NCBI GenBank assembly: GCA_025934635.1
Contig: JAICWX010000468.1
Span: forward strand, 1 to 5,529
DNA length: 5,529 nucleotides
Direction: 5' to 3'
Origin: Streptosporangiaceae bacterium
GTDB taxonomy: Bacteria; Actinomycetota; Actinomycetes; Streptosporangiales; Streptosporangiaceae
Shown here: positions 1 through 4,594 of the stretch, piece after piece
Layout: every line of letters begins with the position of its first letter
How positions within the stretch are numbered: position 1 is the stretch's first letter
The notes under the pieces: generated by a model
Told to the model about the DNA's origin: nothing
The model's database searches: none
What the model saw: only the letters and a program-made list of their open reading frames with translations
Program-made: the position numbers and the translations under genes

Positions 1-373
1 AGGTCCCGACGGCGAGCACCGAGACGTGCGCTCCGGCGCGCTCCGCCTCGGTGAGCACAGCGTCGGCGATCGAGACGGGGCCCTGGCCGTGGAAGGTGAG
101 CGCCACCCGGGGCTGGTTGCGCGGCCCGTGGACGACCTGCGAGCCTAGCGGCTTGGCCGACTGCCTGCTCGCGGTGGCCGGCGGGCTAGCTGCCGGCGAC
201 GGTGCGGCGGCGGATGACCGGGCGCCGTTTCCTAGAGACGGTTCGCCGGCCCGGTTCGTGTCCGTGCCCGGGGTCCTGCCGGGGCTCGTGCCCGGGCTCG
301 TGCAGCCGGCCAGCCCGGCCCCGGTAGCGGCCGCGCCGGCCAGCAGCAAGAACTCACGCCGGTCGATAGGCAC
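1..373 (-). CDS. Tat-exported lipoprotein with polysaccharide-deacetylase (NodB-like) domain, N-terminal part
   Basis: Leftward gene cut by the left window edge; 124 residues are visible from a GTG at 373. The N-terminus is a textbook twin-arginine lipoprotein signal: Arg5-Arg6 in DRREFLLL, a hydrophobic Ala/Gly stretch, then lipobox LAGC with Cys24 as the predicted lipidated residue. A Pro/Ser/Ala/Thr-rich low-complexity linker (about residues 25-80) follows, then the start of a fold resembling NodB polysaccharide deacetylases: a VALTF strand at residues 90-94, a helix and an HVSVLAVGT strand at the edge. Such proteins usually remove N- or O-acetyl groups from cell-wall or surface glycans outside the membrane. 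The family's first motif TFDDGP, which carries the catalytic base and a metal-ligand Asp, reads TFHGQGP here. Activity is therefore uncertain, and the later His motif is outside the window. In-frame TGA lies upstream and the nearby ATG is out of frame, so GTG 373 is the only reasonable start. The family call rests on a short segment. Confidence 0.75.
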   Translation of the reverse strand, partial: MPIDRREFLLLAGAAATGAGLAGCTSPGTSPGRTPGTDTNRAGEPSLGNGARSSAAAPSPAASPPATASRQSAKPLGSQVVHGPRNQPRVALTFHGQGPVSIADAVLTEAERAGAHVSVLAVGT

Positions 374-386
374 CTGCAGAACGATA
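374..386 (-). promoter_or_regulatory. Possible leaderless -10 element for the deacetylase gene
   Basis: On the minus strand TATCGT (386-381) is followed by exactly 7 nt and then the GTG start at 373, which would place the transcription start at or next to the start codon. No purine-rich Shine-Dalgarno precedes this GTG, and no convincing -35 is visible. The same geometry precedes the helicase and split-barrel genes in this window. Confidence 0.35.
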
Positions 387-418
387 CCCAGCCGGTGCCA
401 TTCATACGGGCAGAGTCA

Positions 419-435
419 CCGGGGATGGACCCCGG
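419..435 (-). terminator. Small GC hairpin in the gap after the secreted-protein gene
   Basis: CCGGGG (419-424) and CCCCGG (430-435) form a perfect 6-bp stem around a 5-nt loop, about 80 nt beyond the stop of the leftward secreted-protein gene and upstream of the deacetylase gene. A perfect 12-bp palindrome CCGGCATGCCGG (503-514) also lies directly after that stop. There is no T-tract, so termination is only a guess. GC-only stems are common by chance in DNA this GC-rich. Confidence 0.2.
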
Positions 436-515
436 ACAGCTACGGGAACTGACTCGCCGCGCAGCTGATCCGGGGTCGGCTGGCCCCCGCCGGGGACTGG
501 GTCCGGCATGCCGGC

Positions 516-1061
516 TCAGTAGCCGTACCCGCCGGCGGCCGGGCCGGACGGGCTGGCCGGGACGGTCCCGGCCGGCGCGGAAGTGCCGGAGAGCTGGGCG
601 ATCCCGGGCGTGGCCACGAAGAAGTTCTGCACTCCCTGGCCGGTCACCTGACCGGGGCGGTCGGTGATGAAGGTGTACAGCAGGTGGCCGTTGTAGGCGA
701 CCTGGCTGCCGTGCGTGTCGCTGACCGCGGTGAGCTGGCCGCTCAGTCCGCTGCCGGCGGGCATGGCCGAGGTCACCGGCGGCCAGGCGGCGGCCAGCTG
801 GCCGGCCACCAGCGACTTCGCCGCCGTGTCGGGCTGGTAGTAGTACAGCGGCAGGCCCTGGGCGTTGACCAGGATCGTCTCGGTCTTGCCGTTGACCGTG
901 GCCTGGAGGGTGTGCACGGTGGCCCCGCCGGCGGCGGGTGCGCTACTGGACGGGGTCGCATTGCTGGCGGGCGACCCGGACGCCACCGCGGCGGTGAGGC
1001 CGCCGATGGCCGCCACGGCGGCCACGGCCGCGCTGGCAATGATGATTCTCGGGCGTTGCAT
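516..1061 (-). CDS. Secreted PF03640/COG4315-type 'secreted repeat' protein of unknown function
   Basis: This 181-residue protein starts at ATG 1061, chosen over an upstream ATG at 1103 because AGGAGT lies 5 nt before it and because the upstream start would fall inside the inverted repeat. Residues 1 to about 30 are a Sec-type signal: basic MQRPR, an Ile/Ala hydrophobic core and a likely AVA|SG cleavage. No lipobox Cys is present. A Ser/Pro/Ala linker follows, then two copies of the small beta-unit typical of PF03640: first LVNAQGLPLYYYQPD...AAAWPPV, then a weaker one, VAYNGHLLYTFITD with a VQNFFVATP tail. The C-terminus is a Pro/Gly-rich tail ending GGYGY. Family members usually carry a Cys pair in the S-x-C-x-G-x-C stretch before WPP. 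Here that stretch is SLVAGQL, with Val and Leu at those positions, and the mature protein has no Cys at all. The role of the family is not known; it is extracytoplasmic. The gene is monocistronic by spacing and probably controlled by the upstream dyad. Confidence 0.8.
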   Translation of the reverse strand: MQRPRIIIASAAVAAVAAIGGLTAAVASGSPASNATPSSSAPAAGGATVHTLQATVNGKTETILVNAQGLPLYYYQPDTAAKSLVAGQLAAAWPPVTSAMPAGSGLSGQLTAVSDTHGSQVAYNGHLLYTFITDRPGQVTGQGVQNFFVATPGIAQLSGTSAPAGTVPASPSGPAAGGYGY

Positions 1062-1065
1062 CTTG

Positions 1066-1071
1066 ACTCCT
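1066..1071 (-). promoter_or_regulatory. Strong Shine-Dalgarno of the secreted-protein gene
   Basis: The minus strand reads AGGAGT followed by 4-5 nt and ATG (1061). This fixes the start at 1061 and marks this gene as leadered, unlike the other genes with readable starts in the window. Confidence 0.75.
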
Positions 1072-1090
1072 GATAGTGGTGACTGTGTAC

Positions 1091-1115
1091 TCTCTACTAA
1101 CACGCTTAGTAGAGA
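1091..1115. promoter_or_regulatory. Perfect 10-bp inverted repeat, likely repressor operator
   Basis: TCTCTACTAA (1091-1100) and TTAGTAGAGA (1106-1115) are exact inverted copies around the 5-nt spacer CACGC. The dyad sits 30 bp upstream of ATG 1061, where the core promoter or 5' leader of the secreted-protein gene should be. It is AT-richer than its surroundings, so a chance 10-of-10 match is unlikely. A 25-bp dyad of this shape is typical of a dimeric helix-turn-helix regulator site. The regulator family cannot be named, and no regulator gene is in the window. An mRNA hairpin is the alternative reading. Confidence 0.65.
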
Positions 1116-1196
1116 TGGCTGGTTCAGCGATGCGGGCCCGGCGAGTTTGTGATGATGGTCACCGTTAGATGGATGCTGTCGGCAGCCCCGCCTGTT

Positions 1197-1221
1197 GGAC
1201 TACTAAAGCGCCTAGGAGAAA
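1197..1221. promoter_or_regulatory. Second, degenerate copy of the operator-like dyad
   Basis: CTACTAA (1200-1206), a 5-nt spacer AGCGC and CTAGGAG (1212-1218) repeat the layout of the dyad at 1091-1115. The left half is identical over 7 bp, the spacer matches at 3 of 5 and the right half at 5 of 7. Centre-to-centre distance is 106 bp, close to ten helical turns. It could be an auxiliary operator or the site of a lost divergent gene. Confidence 0.45.
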
Positions 1222-1243
1222 CGACGGGTCGGAAGCCACGGTA

Positions 1244-1315
1244 GGCGGCCCGGCCTCAGGCCCAGCGGCCCGGCGGCCCGGCCTCAGCGGCGGCGGCCCG
1301 GCGTCGAGCCCGGCG
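1244..1315. repeat. GC-rich low-complexity tract with a 16-bp direct repeat
   Basis: GGCGGCCCGGCCTCAG occurs exactly at 1244-1259 and 1272-1287, 28 bp apart. It lies in a tract made of GGCCCGGC/GGCGGC variants that continues to about 1315. It looks like slippage or duplication in non-coding DNA. Confidence 0.6.
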
Positions 1316-1475
1316 TCGGCCTGGGACCGGTGTCGGCCGGACCATGGCGTCGGTCCGGTCAACCACCGCGATGCGGCTTGGCGTGGCCCTTCTTCAGGCA
1401 ACGCCCGGCTCGCGGGGCGCGTGAGCCCCGTGGTGCTCCTGTTGTCGGGCCGATTGTGCCGGGCGGCCTAGCCAG

Positions 1476-1531
1476 CGACATTGATGGAGCCTGGATGTCG
1501 TTATCGCGACGTCGATGGAGCATCGATGTCG
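1476..1531 (+). repeat. Pair of 25-bp near-palindromes, copy A (31-bp period)
   Basis: Unit A1 (1476-1500) begins CGACATTGATG, has centre GAG and ends CCTGGATGTCG. Unit A2 (1507-1531) begins CGACGTCGATG, has centre GAG and ends CATCGATGTCG. A 6-nt spacer TTATCG separates them. A2 is an almost perfect inverted repeat (one mismatch, G-U compatible in RNA); A1 keeps 6 perfect outer bases. The same two-unit arrangement occurs in reverse orientation at 4449-4507, and flanking bases are also related (GGGCGGC on one side, TGCCGG(G)AGCC on the other). A dispersed intergenic element similar in form to REP/REPIN sequences is the likeliest reading. Confidence 0.75.
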
Positions 1532-1532
1532 T

Positions 1533-1827
1533 TGCCGGAGCCAGGTGAGGGCCAGGGTCAGACGACAGGTGAGAGCTGTGATGCGAGTGTGGCGTCTGAG
1601 TCTAGAAATCGGCCGTCTCCCCGAAGCCTCACGTCAGGAACCGGCCGTCGCCACGGGCTTGCAGGCGCCTCACTGCCAGGACTGCGGCCAACTAATTTCT
1701 ATTATTTAGATAGGAAAACTTGACTAAGATGACGTCTCTTGCGATGCTCAGGACATGGCGGACTTCTCGGCACCCGGCGCCGGCACGTCGACTTCCTTAC
1801 GGTCGCCAGCTCGGCCTATCGCACGCG
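1533..1827. other. Stretch without a convincing gene, including an AT-rich island
   Basis: No frame here gives a recognisable protein. At 1691-1730 only 9 of 40 bases are G or C (ACTAATTTCTATTATTTAGA onward), in sharp contrast with the GC-rich surroundings. TTGACT at 1720-1725 resembles a -35 but has no good -10 at 16-18 nt. The region may be a scar of lost or inserted DNA. It lies between the palindrome pair and the ABC-transporter remnant. Confidence 0.5.
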
Positions 1828-2180
1828 CTAGTACCCGGGCCTGCCGAAGTCCCGGCCGCGCCGGGAGCTGACCGTCGGGCCGAACACCGCGATGGCGACC
1901 GTGGACGTGACCGCGGCCAGCACCAGGTCGAGCAGGACCGCGACGGCGCCGGCCAGCGCGGCCGCCGCGAACGGCTCGTCGAGCAGCAGCCGCGGGTTGG
2001 CGCAGCAGCGCCGTGGCCAGCGTGATCTTCTTCCGCAGGCCGGTGGAGTAGTCCACCACGGCGGAATCCGGCCGGGACGGTCAGGTCGATGTGGTCGACG
2101 GCGACGGTGTCGCCGGACCGCTTGAAGAGCCCGGCGAGCTCCAGCGCCGGGCTATTTTCCCCGTTATCCGCTCTCCTCAT
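1828..2180 (-). pseudogene. Remnant of an ABC transporter: ATPase pieces plus a probable permease tail
   Basis: Reading leftward from ATG 2180, frame 1 gives the first strands of an ABC ATPase (SPALELAGLFKRSG, then TVAVDHIDLTVPAG), ending just where the Walker A loop should follow. At about 2063 it jumps, in another frame, to the signature region (VVDYSTGLRKKITLATALL). Roughly 90-100 residues with Walker A and the Q-loop are missing. A one-base shift near 1999 is needed to read the Walker B region PRLLLDEPF. After DEPF the D-loop and switch His are absent. The sequence instead becomes hydrophobic (ALAGAVAVLLDLVLAAVTST...), then a basic tail SSRRGRDFGRPGY and stop TAG at 1830-1828, resembling a permease C-terminus. 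Two deletions and two frame changes mean it cannot make a working transporter. The original substrate is unknown. An assembly error is possible but would not explain the missing blocks. Confidence 0.75.
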
Positions 2181-2203
2181 CCTGGCAGGCGATACCCCCG
2201 TCG

Positions 2204-2216
2204 TACGGTGGTGGGC
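2204..2216 (+). promoter_or_regulatory. Possible leaderless -10 element for recQ
   Basis: TACGGT (2204-2209), then 7 nt (GGTGGGC), then GTG at 2217. The spacing would start the transcript at the start codon. GGTGGG could instead act as a weak ribosome site. No clear -35 is visible. Confidence 0.35.
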
Positions 2217-3827
2217 GTGACCAAGGCTTCGCGTGCCACCATCGAGAAGCTGGCGCGCGAGCGCCTGGGCTTCGGGCAGCTCCGTCCCGGGCAGCTGCGC
2301 GCGGTCGGCGCGCTGGCGGCCGGCCAGGACGTGCTGGCCGTGCTGCCCACCGGCGCCGGCAAGTCGGCGATCTACGAGCTGGCCGGGCTGCTGCGGGCCG
2401 GGCCGGTGGTCGTCGTGTCGCCGCTGATCGCGCTGCAGGACGATCAGCTCGCCCACCTGCGGGCGGCCGGCCTGCAGGCGGTCGTGCTCAACTCACAGCA
2501 GTCGGCCGGGGCGCGGGCGGCGTCGCTGCTGGCCTCGTGCGAGTCCGGCACGTTCGTGTTCCTGGCCCCCGAGCAGCTGGCGAACCCGGAGGCCCGCGCG
2601 GCGCTGCAGCGCGCGCGGCCGGGGCTGTTCGCGGTCGACGAGGCGCACCTGATCAGCCAGTGGGGCCGCGATTTCCGCCCGGATTACATGCGGCTGGGCG
2701 CGGCCGCCGAGGCGGTCGGCGCGCCGGTCCGGCTGGCGCTGACCGCGACGGCCGCGCCGCCGGTGCGGCAGGAGATCGTGCGGCGGTTCGGGCTGCGCGA
2801 TCCCGAGGTGGTGATCGGCGACTTCGACCGGCCGAACATCGAGCTGTCGGCGCACCGGGCGCTCACCGCGGACGACAAGCACGACGAGCTGGTCCGCATC
2901 GCTGCCGCGGCCGGCGGGCCCGGGATCGTGTACGCGGCCACCCACGCCAGTGCGCAGGCGGCTCATGACGTGCTGGCGGCGGCCGGCGAGCGGGTGGCCT
3001 TGTATCACGCCGGGCTGTCGGCGGGCGCCCGGCGGGACGCGATGGCGGCGTTCATGGACGGCTCGGCCCGGATCATCGCGGCCACCGTCGCGTTCGGCAT
3101 GGGGATCGACAAGCCGGACGTGCGCTGGGTGACGCATCTCGACCCGCCGGCCTCGCTGGACGCGTACTACCAGGAGCTCGGGCGGGCCGGCCGGGACGGC
3201 CAGCCGTCGCAGGCGCGGCTGCTGTACCGCTACGAGGACTTCGAGACGGCGCGCTACCTGACCGCCCGGGGCGTCTCCGGCGCGGCGGTGGGGAAGGCCG
3301 CGGCCGCGCTGGCGGCCGGGGAGCTGGCCGCCGGGCAGCCGGCCGAACCGGCCGGGCGGCAGCAGATCGCCGCGCTGGTCCGGCTGGCCGACCTGGGCGC
3401 GGCGACGTGGCAGGCCGGCGGCGAGGTCCGCTGGACCGGGGCGCTGACCGTCGCGGACGTGCTGGCGGCGTCGGACGCGCAGACCGAACGCGAGAACGAG
3501 ATCGATCGCACCCGGCTGGCGATGATGCGCCACTACGCCGAGCACGACGGGTGCCGGCGCTCGTTCCTGCTCTCCTACTTCGGGCAGGACTTCCCCGGCC
3601 CCTGCGGGAACTGCGACAACGACCGCGAGCACCCGCAGGTCCCGTCGGCCGGGGCGACGGCCGAGGTGCCGTTCGCGGTGGGCGCCCGGGTGGTGAGCGA
3701 GCGCTGGGGCGAGGGCACCGTCCAGCGTTACGACGGCGACCAGGTCACGGTGCTGTTCGACGAGCACGGCTACCGCGAGCTGTACCTGCCGGTGGTACGC
3801 GAGCGCGGCCTGCTGCGTCCCGGCTGA
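2217..3827 (+). CDS. recQ: RecQ-family ATP-dependent DNA helicase (short actinobacterial form)
   Basis: A 536-residue 3'-5' DNA helicase acting in recombination and repair of stalled or broken forks. Motif 0 is LGFGQLRPGQ (17-26), Walker A LPTGAGKS (43-50), motif Ia VVSPLIALQDDQ, DEAH at 141-144 followed by the RecQ aromatic-rich loop ISQWGRDFRPDY, motif III LTATA, motif V FGMGIDKPDVRW and motif VI QELGRAGRDG (319-328). The zinc subdomain CRRSFLLSYFGQ...CGNCDND keeps C446-x16-C463-x2-C466-x2, but the fourth ligand is Asp469 instead of Cys. About 115 residues separate motif VI from this subdomain, longer than in E. coli RecQ (roughly 45). The extra part contains a helical, possibly winged-helix piece around IAALVRLADLGAATW. 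No HRDC domain is present. The C-terminal 50 residues form a small barrel-like domain (VGARVVSERWGEGTVQRYDG...). The frame is open upstream to 2091, but that stretch is antisense to the ABC remnant. GTG 2217 fits the family N-terminus; GTG 2208 and 2211 are alternatives. Confidence 0.93.
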   Translation: MTKASRATIEKLARERLGFGQLRPGQLRAVGALAAGQDVLAVLPTGAGKSAIYELAGLLRAGPVVVVSPLIALQDDQLAHLRAAGLQAVVLNSQQSAGARAASLLASCESGTFVFLAPEQLANPEARAALQRARPGLFAVDEAHLISQWGRDFRPDYMRLGAAAEAVGAPVRLALTATAAPPVRQEIVRRFGLRDPEVVIGDFDRPNIELSAHRALTADDKHDELVRIAAAAGGPGIVYAATHASAQAAHDVLAAAGERVALYHAGLSAGARRDAMAAFMDGSARIIAATVAFGMGIDKPDVRWVTHLDPPASLDAYYQELGRAGRDGQPSQARLLYRYEDFETARYLTARGVSGAAVGKAAAALAAGELAAGQPAEPAGRQQIAALVRLADLGAATWQAGGEVRWTGALTVADVLAASDAQTERENEIDRTRLAMMRHYAEHDGCRRSFLLSYFGQDFPGPCGNCDNDREHPQVPSAGATAEVPFAVGARVVSERWGEGTVQRYDGDQVTVLFDEHGYRELYLPVVRERGLLRPG

Positions 3828-3858
3828 AATGTCGGTGCCGGTGCCTAGAGTCGGGAGC
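3824..3858 (+). promoter_or_regulatory. Promoter-like sequence before the split-barrel gene
   Basis: CTGAAA (3824-3829), 16 nt, TAGAGT (3846-3851), 7 nt, then ATG 3859. The -35-like hexamer overlaps the recQ stop codon. GGGAG ends one base before the ATG, too close for a normal ribosome site, so leaderless initiation from this promoter is plausible. Read-through from recQ is the alternative. Confidence 0.4.
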
Positions 3859-4293
3859 ATGGCGGATAACAGGTTGCCGGAGCGTGAGCGTGAGCTGTTC
3901 CTGGCCGAGCCGCACATCGCGGCCCTGTCGGTGTCGGACGGGCCGGACCGCGGCCCGCTGACCGTGCCGATCTGGTATCAGTACGAACCGGGCGGCGAGG
4001 CGTGGATCCTGACCGAGTCCACGTCGCGGAAGGCCGGCCTGATCGCGGCGGCCGGGCGGTTCGCCCTGATGGTCGACCGGGTCACGCCGACGACCCGGTA
4101 CGTGTCGGTGGAGGGACCGGTCACGCGCACCATCCCGGAAACCGACGAGCTGCTGTGGGAGATCACCTCCCGCTACCTGCCGCCGGGCAAGGCCGAGGAT
4201 TACATCAAGATGGCCAAGGCGGACTTCGACCCGCAGATCGCGATCTACCTGCGCCCGGAACGATGGCTAGCGGCCGACCTCGGCCCCGGCTGA
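3859..4293 (+). CDS. Pyridoxamine 5'-phosphate oxidase-like split-barrel flavin/F420-binding protein
   Basis: A 144-residue soluble cytoplasmic protein of the PNPOx-like FMN-binding split-barrel superfamily. Visible family features are an N-terminal helix (ERERELFLAEPHIAALSV), the strand pair GPLTVPIWYQYEPGGEAWILT, the SRKAGLIAAAGRFALMVD segment that in this superfamily lies near the cofactor phosphate, and YVSVEGPVT. A C-terminal helical part (ELLWEITSRYLPPGKAEDYIKM) is followed by IAIYLRPERWLAADLG. The single-domain length fits small actinobacterial members, which use FMN or F420 to reduce or bind diverse substrates; the substrate here cannot be told. An ATG at 3829, one base after the recQ stop, is in frame and would add ten residues (MSVPVPRVGS) that do not look conserved. 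ATG 3859 is preferred because of the TAGAGT-7 nt spacing. It follows recQ on the same strand with a 31-bp gap, so co-transcription is also possible. Confidence 0.85.
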   Translation: MADNRLPERERELFLAEPHIAALSVSDGPDRGPLTVPIWYQYEPGGEAWILTESTSRKAGLIAAAGRFALMVDRVTPTTRYVSVEGPVTRTIPETDELLWEITSRYLPPGKAEDYIKMAKADFDPQIAIYLRPERWLAADLGPG

Positions 4294-4328
4294 ACCGAGT
4301 GCGTGATTAAGGTGCCGGAGACCAGGCC

Positions 4329-4356
4329 CATCCGCATCCACGCATCCGCATCTGCG
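4329..4356. repeat. Two tandem 14-bp units
   Basis: CATCCGCATCCACG (4329-4342) and CATCCGCATCTGCG (4343-4356) are adjacent and differ at two positions; each is itself built of CATCC-like hexamers. It lies in the non-coding gap after the split-barrel gene. No function can be assigned. Confidence 0.55.
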
Positions 4357-4448
4357 TCAGTTGCGGTTACACATTCACATCCGCACCACAGCACGCATGC
4401 AACACAGGCCCCACTCGTCGCCCAGACAGACCCGAATCCGGCTCCCGG

Positions 4449-4507
4449 CAGCGACATCGATGCTCCATCGATGTCGCTGGAACAGCATTGATGCTCCATC
4501 GATGTCG
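4449..4507 (-). repeat. Pair of 25-bp near-palindromes, copy B (inverted relative to copy A)
   Basis: Unit B1 is a perfect inverted repeat with 14-bp arms, CAGCGACATCGATG (4449-4462) and CATCGATGTCGCTG (4466-4479), around the 3-nt centre CTC. Unit B2 (4483-4507) begins CAGCATTGATG and ends CATCGATGTCG, with the same CTC centre. The cores are again 31 bp apart (6-nt spacer CTGGAA). The centre CTC, against GAG in copy A, shows the opposite orientation. The pair sits in the convergent gap between the split-barrel and amine-oxidase genes, so it could also fold as a bidirectional RNA hairpin. The sequence on its left side, read on the minus strand, shows weaker similarity to the right flank of copy A for about 60 bp. 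Confidence 0.8.
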
Positions 4508-4510
4508 TTA

Positions 4511-4532
4511 GCCGCCCCGGCATGGGGGCGGC
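4511..4532. terminator. GC-rich hairpin between convergent genes
   Basis: GCCGCCCC (4511-4518) and GGGGCGGC (4525-4532) form a perfect 8-bp stem with a 6-nt loop, about 60 nt beyond the amine-oxidase stop and immediately next to palindrome unit B2. There is no T-tract, as is common for actinobacterial hairpins. Placement between convergent genes supports a terminator role, most likely for the leftward gene. Confidence 0.4.
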
Positions 4533-4594
4533 GGGCTGGGGTTGGACGCACCACGGGCACCAGGCGCCCCTCGGCTCCGGCTGAACTCTGGCGC

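Larger units (their letters stand above)
1122..1475. other. Stretch without a convincing gene
   Basis: Open frames exist on both strands but all translate to Pro/Arg/Gly/Ala-rich low-complexity peptides with no recognisable domain, no good start and no ribosome site. Contents are the degenerate dyad and the GC-rich repeated tract listed separately. I see nothing else that can be supported. Confidence 0.5.

Noticed and set aside
51..452. Open frame of 133 codons on the plus strand at the left end
   Set aside because: Antisense to the Tat lipoprotein/deacetylase frame, which has a clear signal peptide and domain; no domain in this frame.
1091..1115. Iron-box (IdeR/DmdR-type) reading of the dyad
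   Set aside because: The iron box has the core TTAGGTTAGGCTAACCTAA; the arms here (TCTCTACTAA) do not fit it.
684..1152. Plus-strand frames antisense to the secreted protein
   Set aside because: Low-complexity Gly/Arg/Ala translations without ribosome site; the minus-strand gene has a strong Shine-Dalgarno and signal peptide.
1476..1531. CRISPR-like array reading of the paired repeats
   Set aside because: Only two units with a 6-nt spacer at each site, strongly palindromic, and no cas genes; spacers are far too short.
1720..1750. TTGACT as a sigma-70-type -35
   Set aside because: At 16-18 nt downstream there is no TAnnnT hexamer (GATGCT at 17 nt) and no gene follows on the plus strand for about 470 bp.
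2091..2216. ATG 2091 as the recQ start
   Set aside because: It adds 42 residues that are the complement of the ABC-transporter remnant and are not part of the RecQ family; GTG 2217 fits the domain start and promoter spacing.
2493..3917. Long 474-codon open frame antisense to recQ
   Set aside because: Arg/Gly/Pro/Val-rich shadow of a gene with all helicase motifs on the other strand; typical of GC-rich codon bias.
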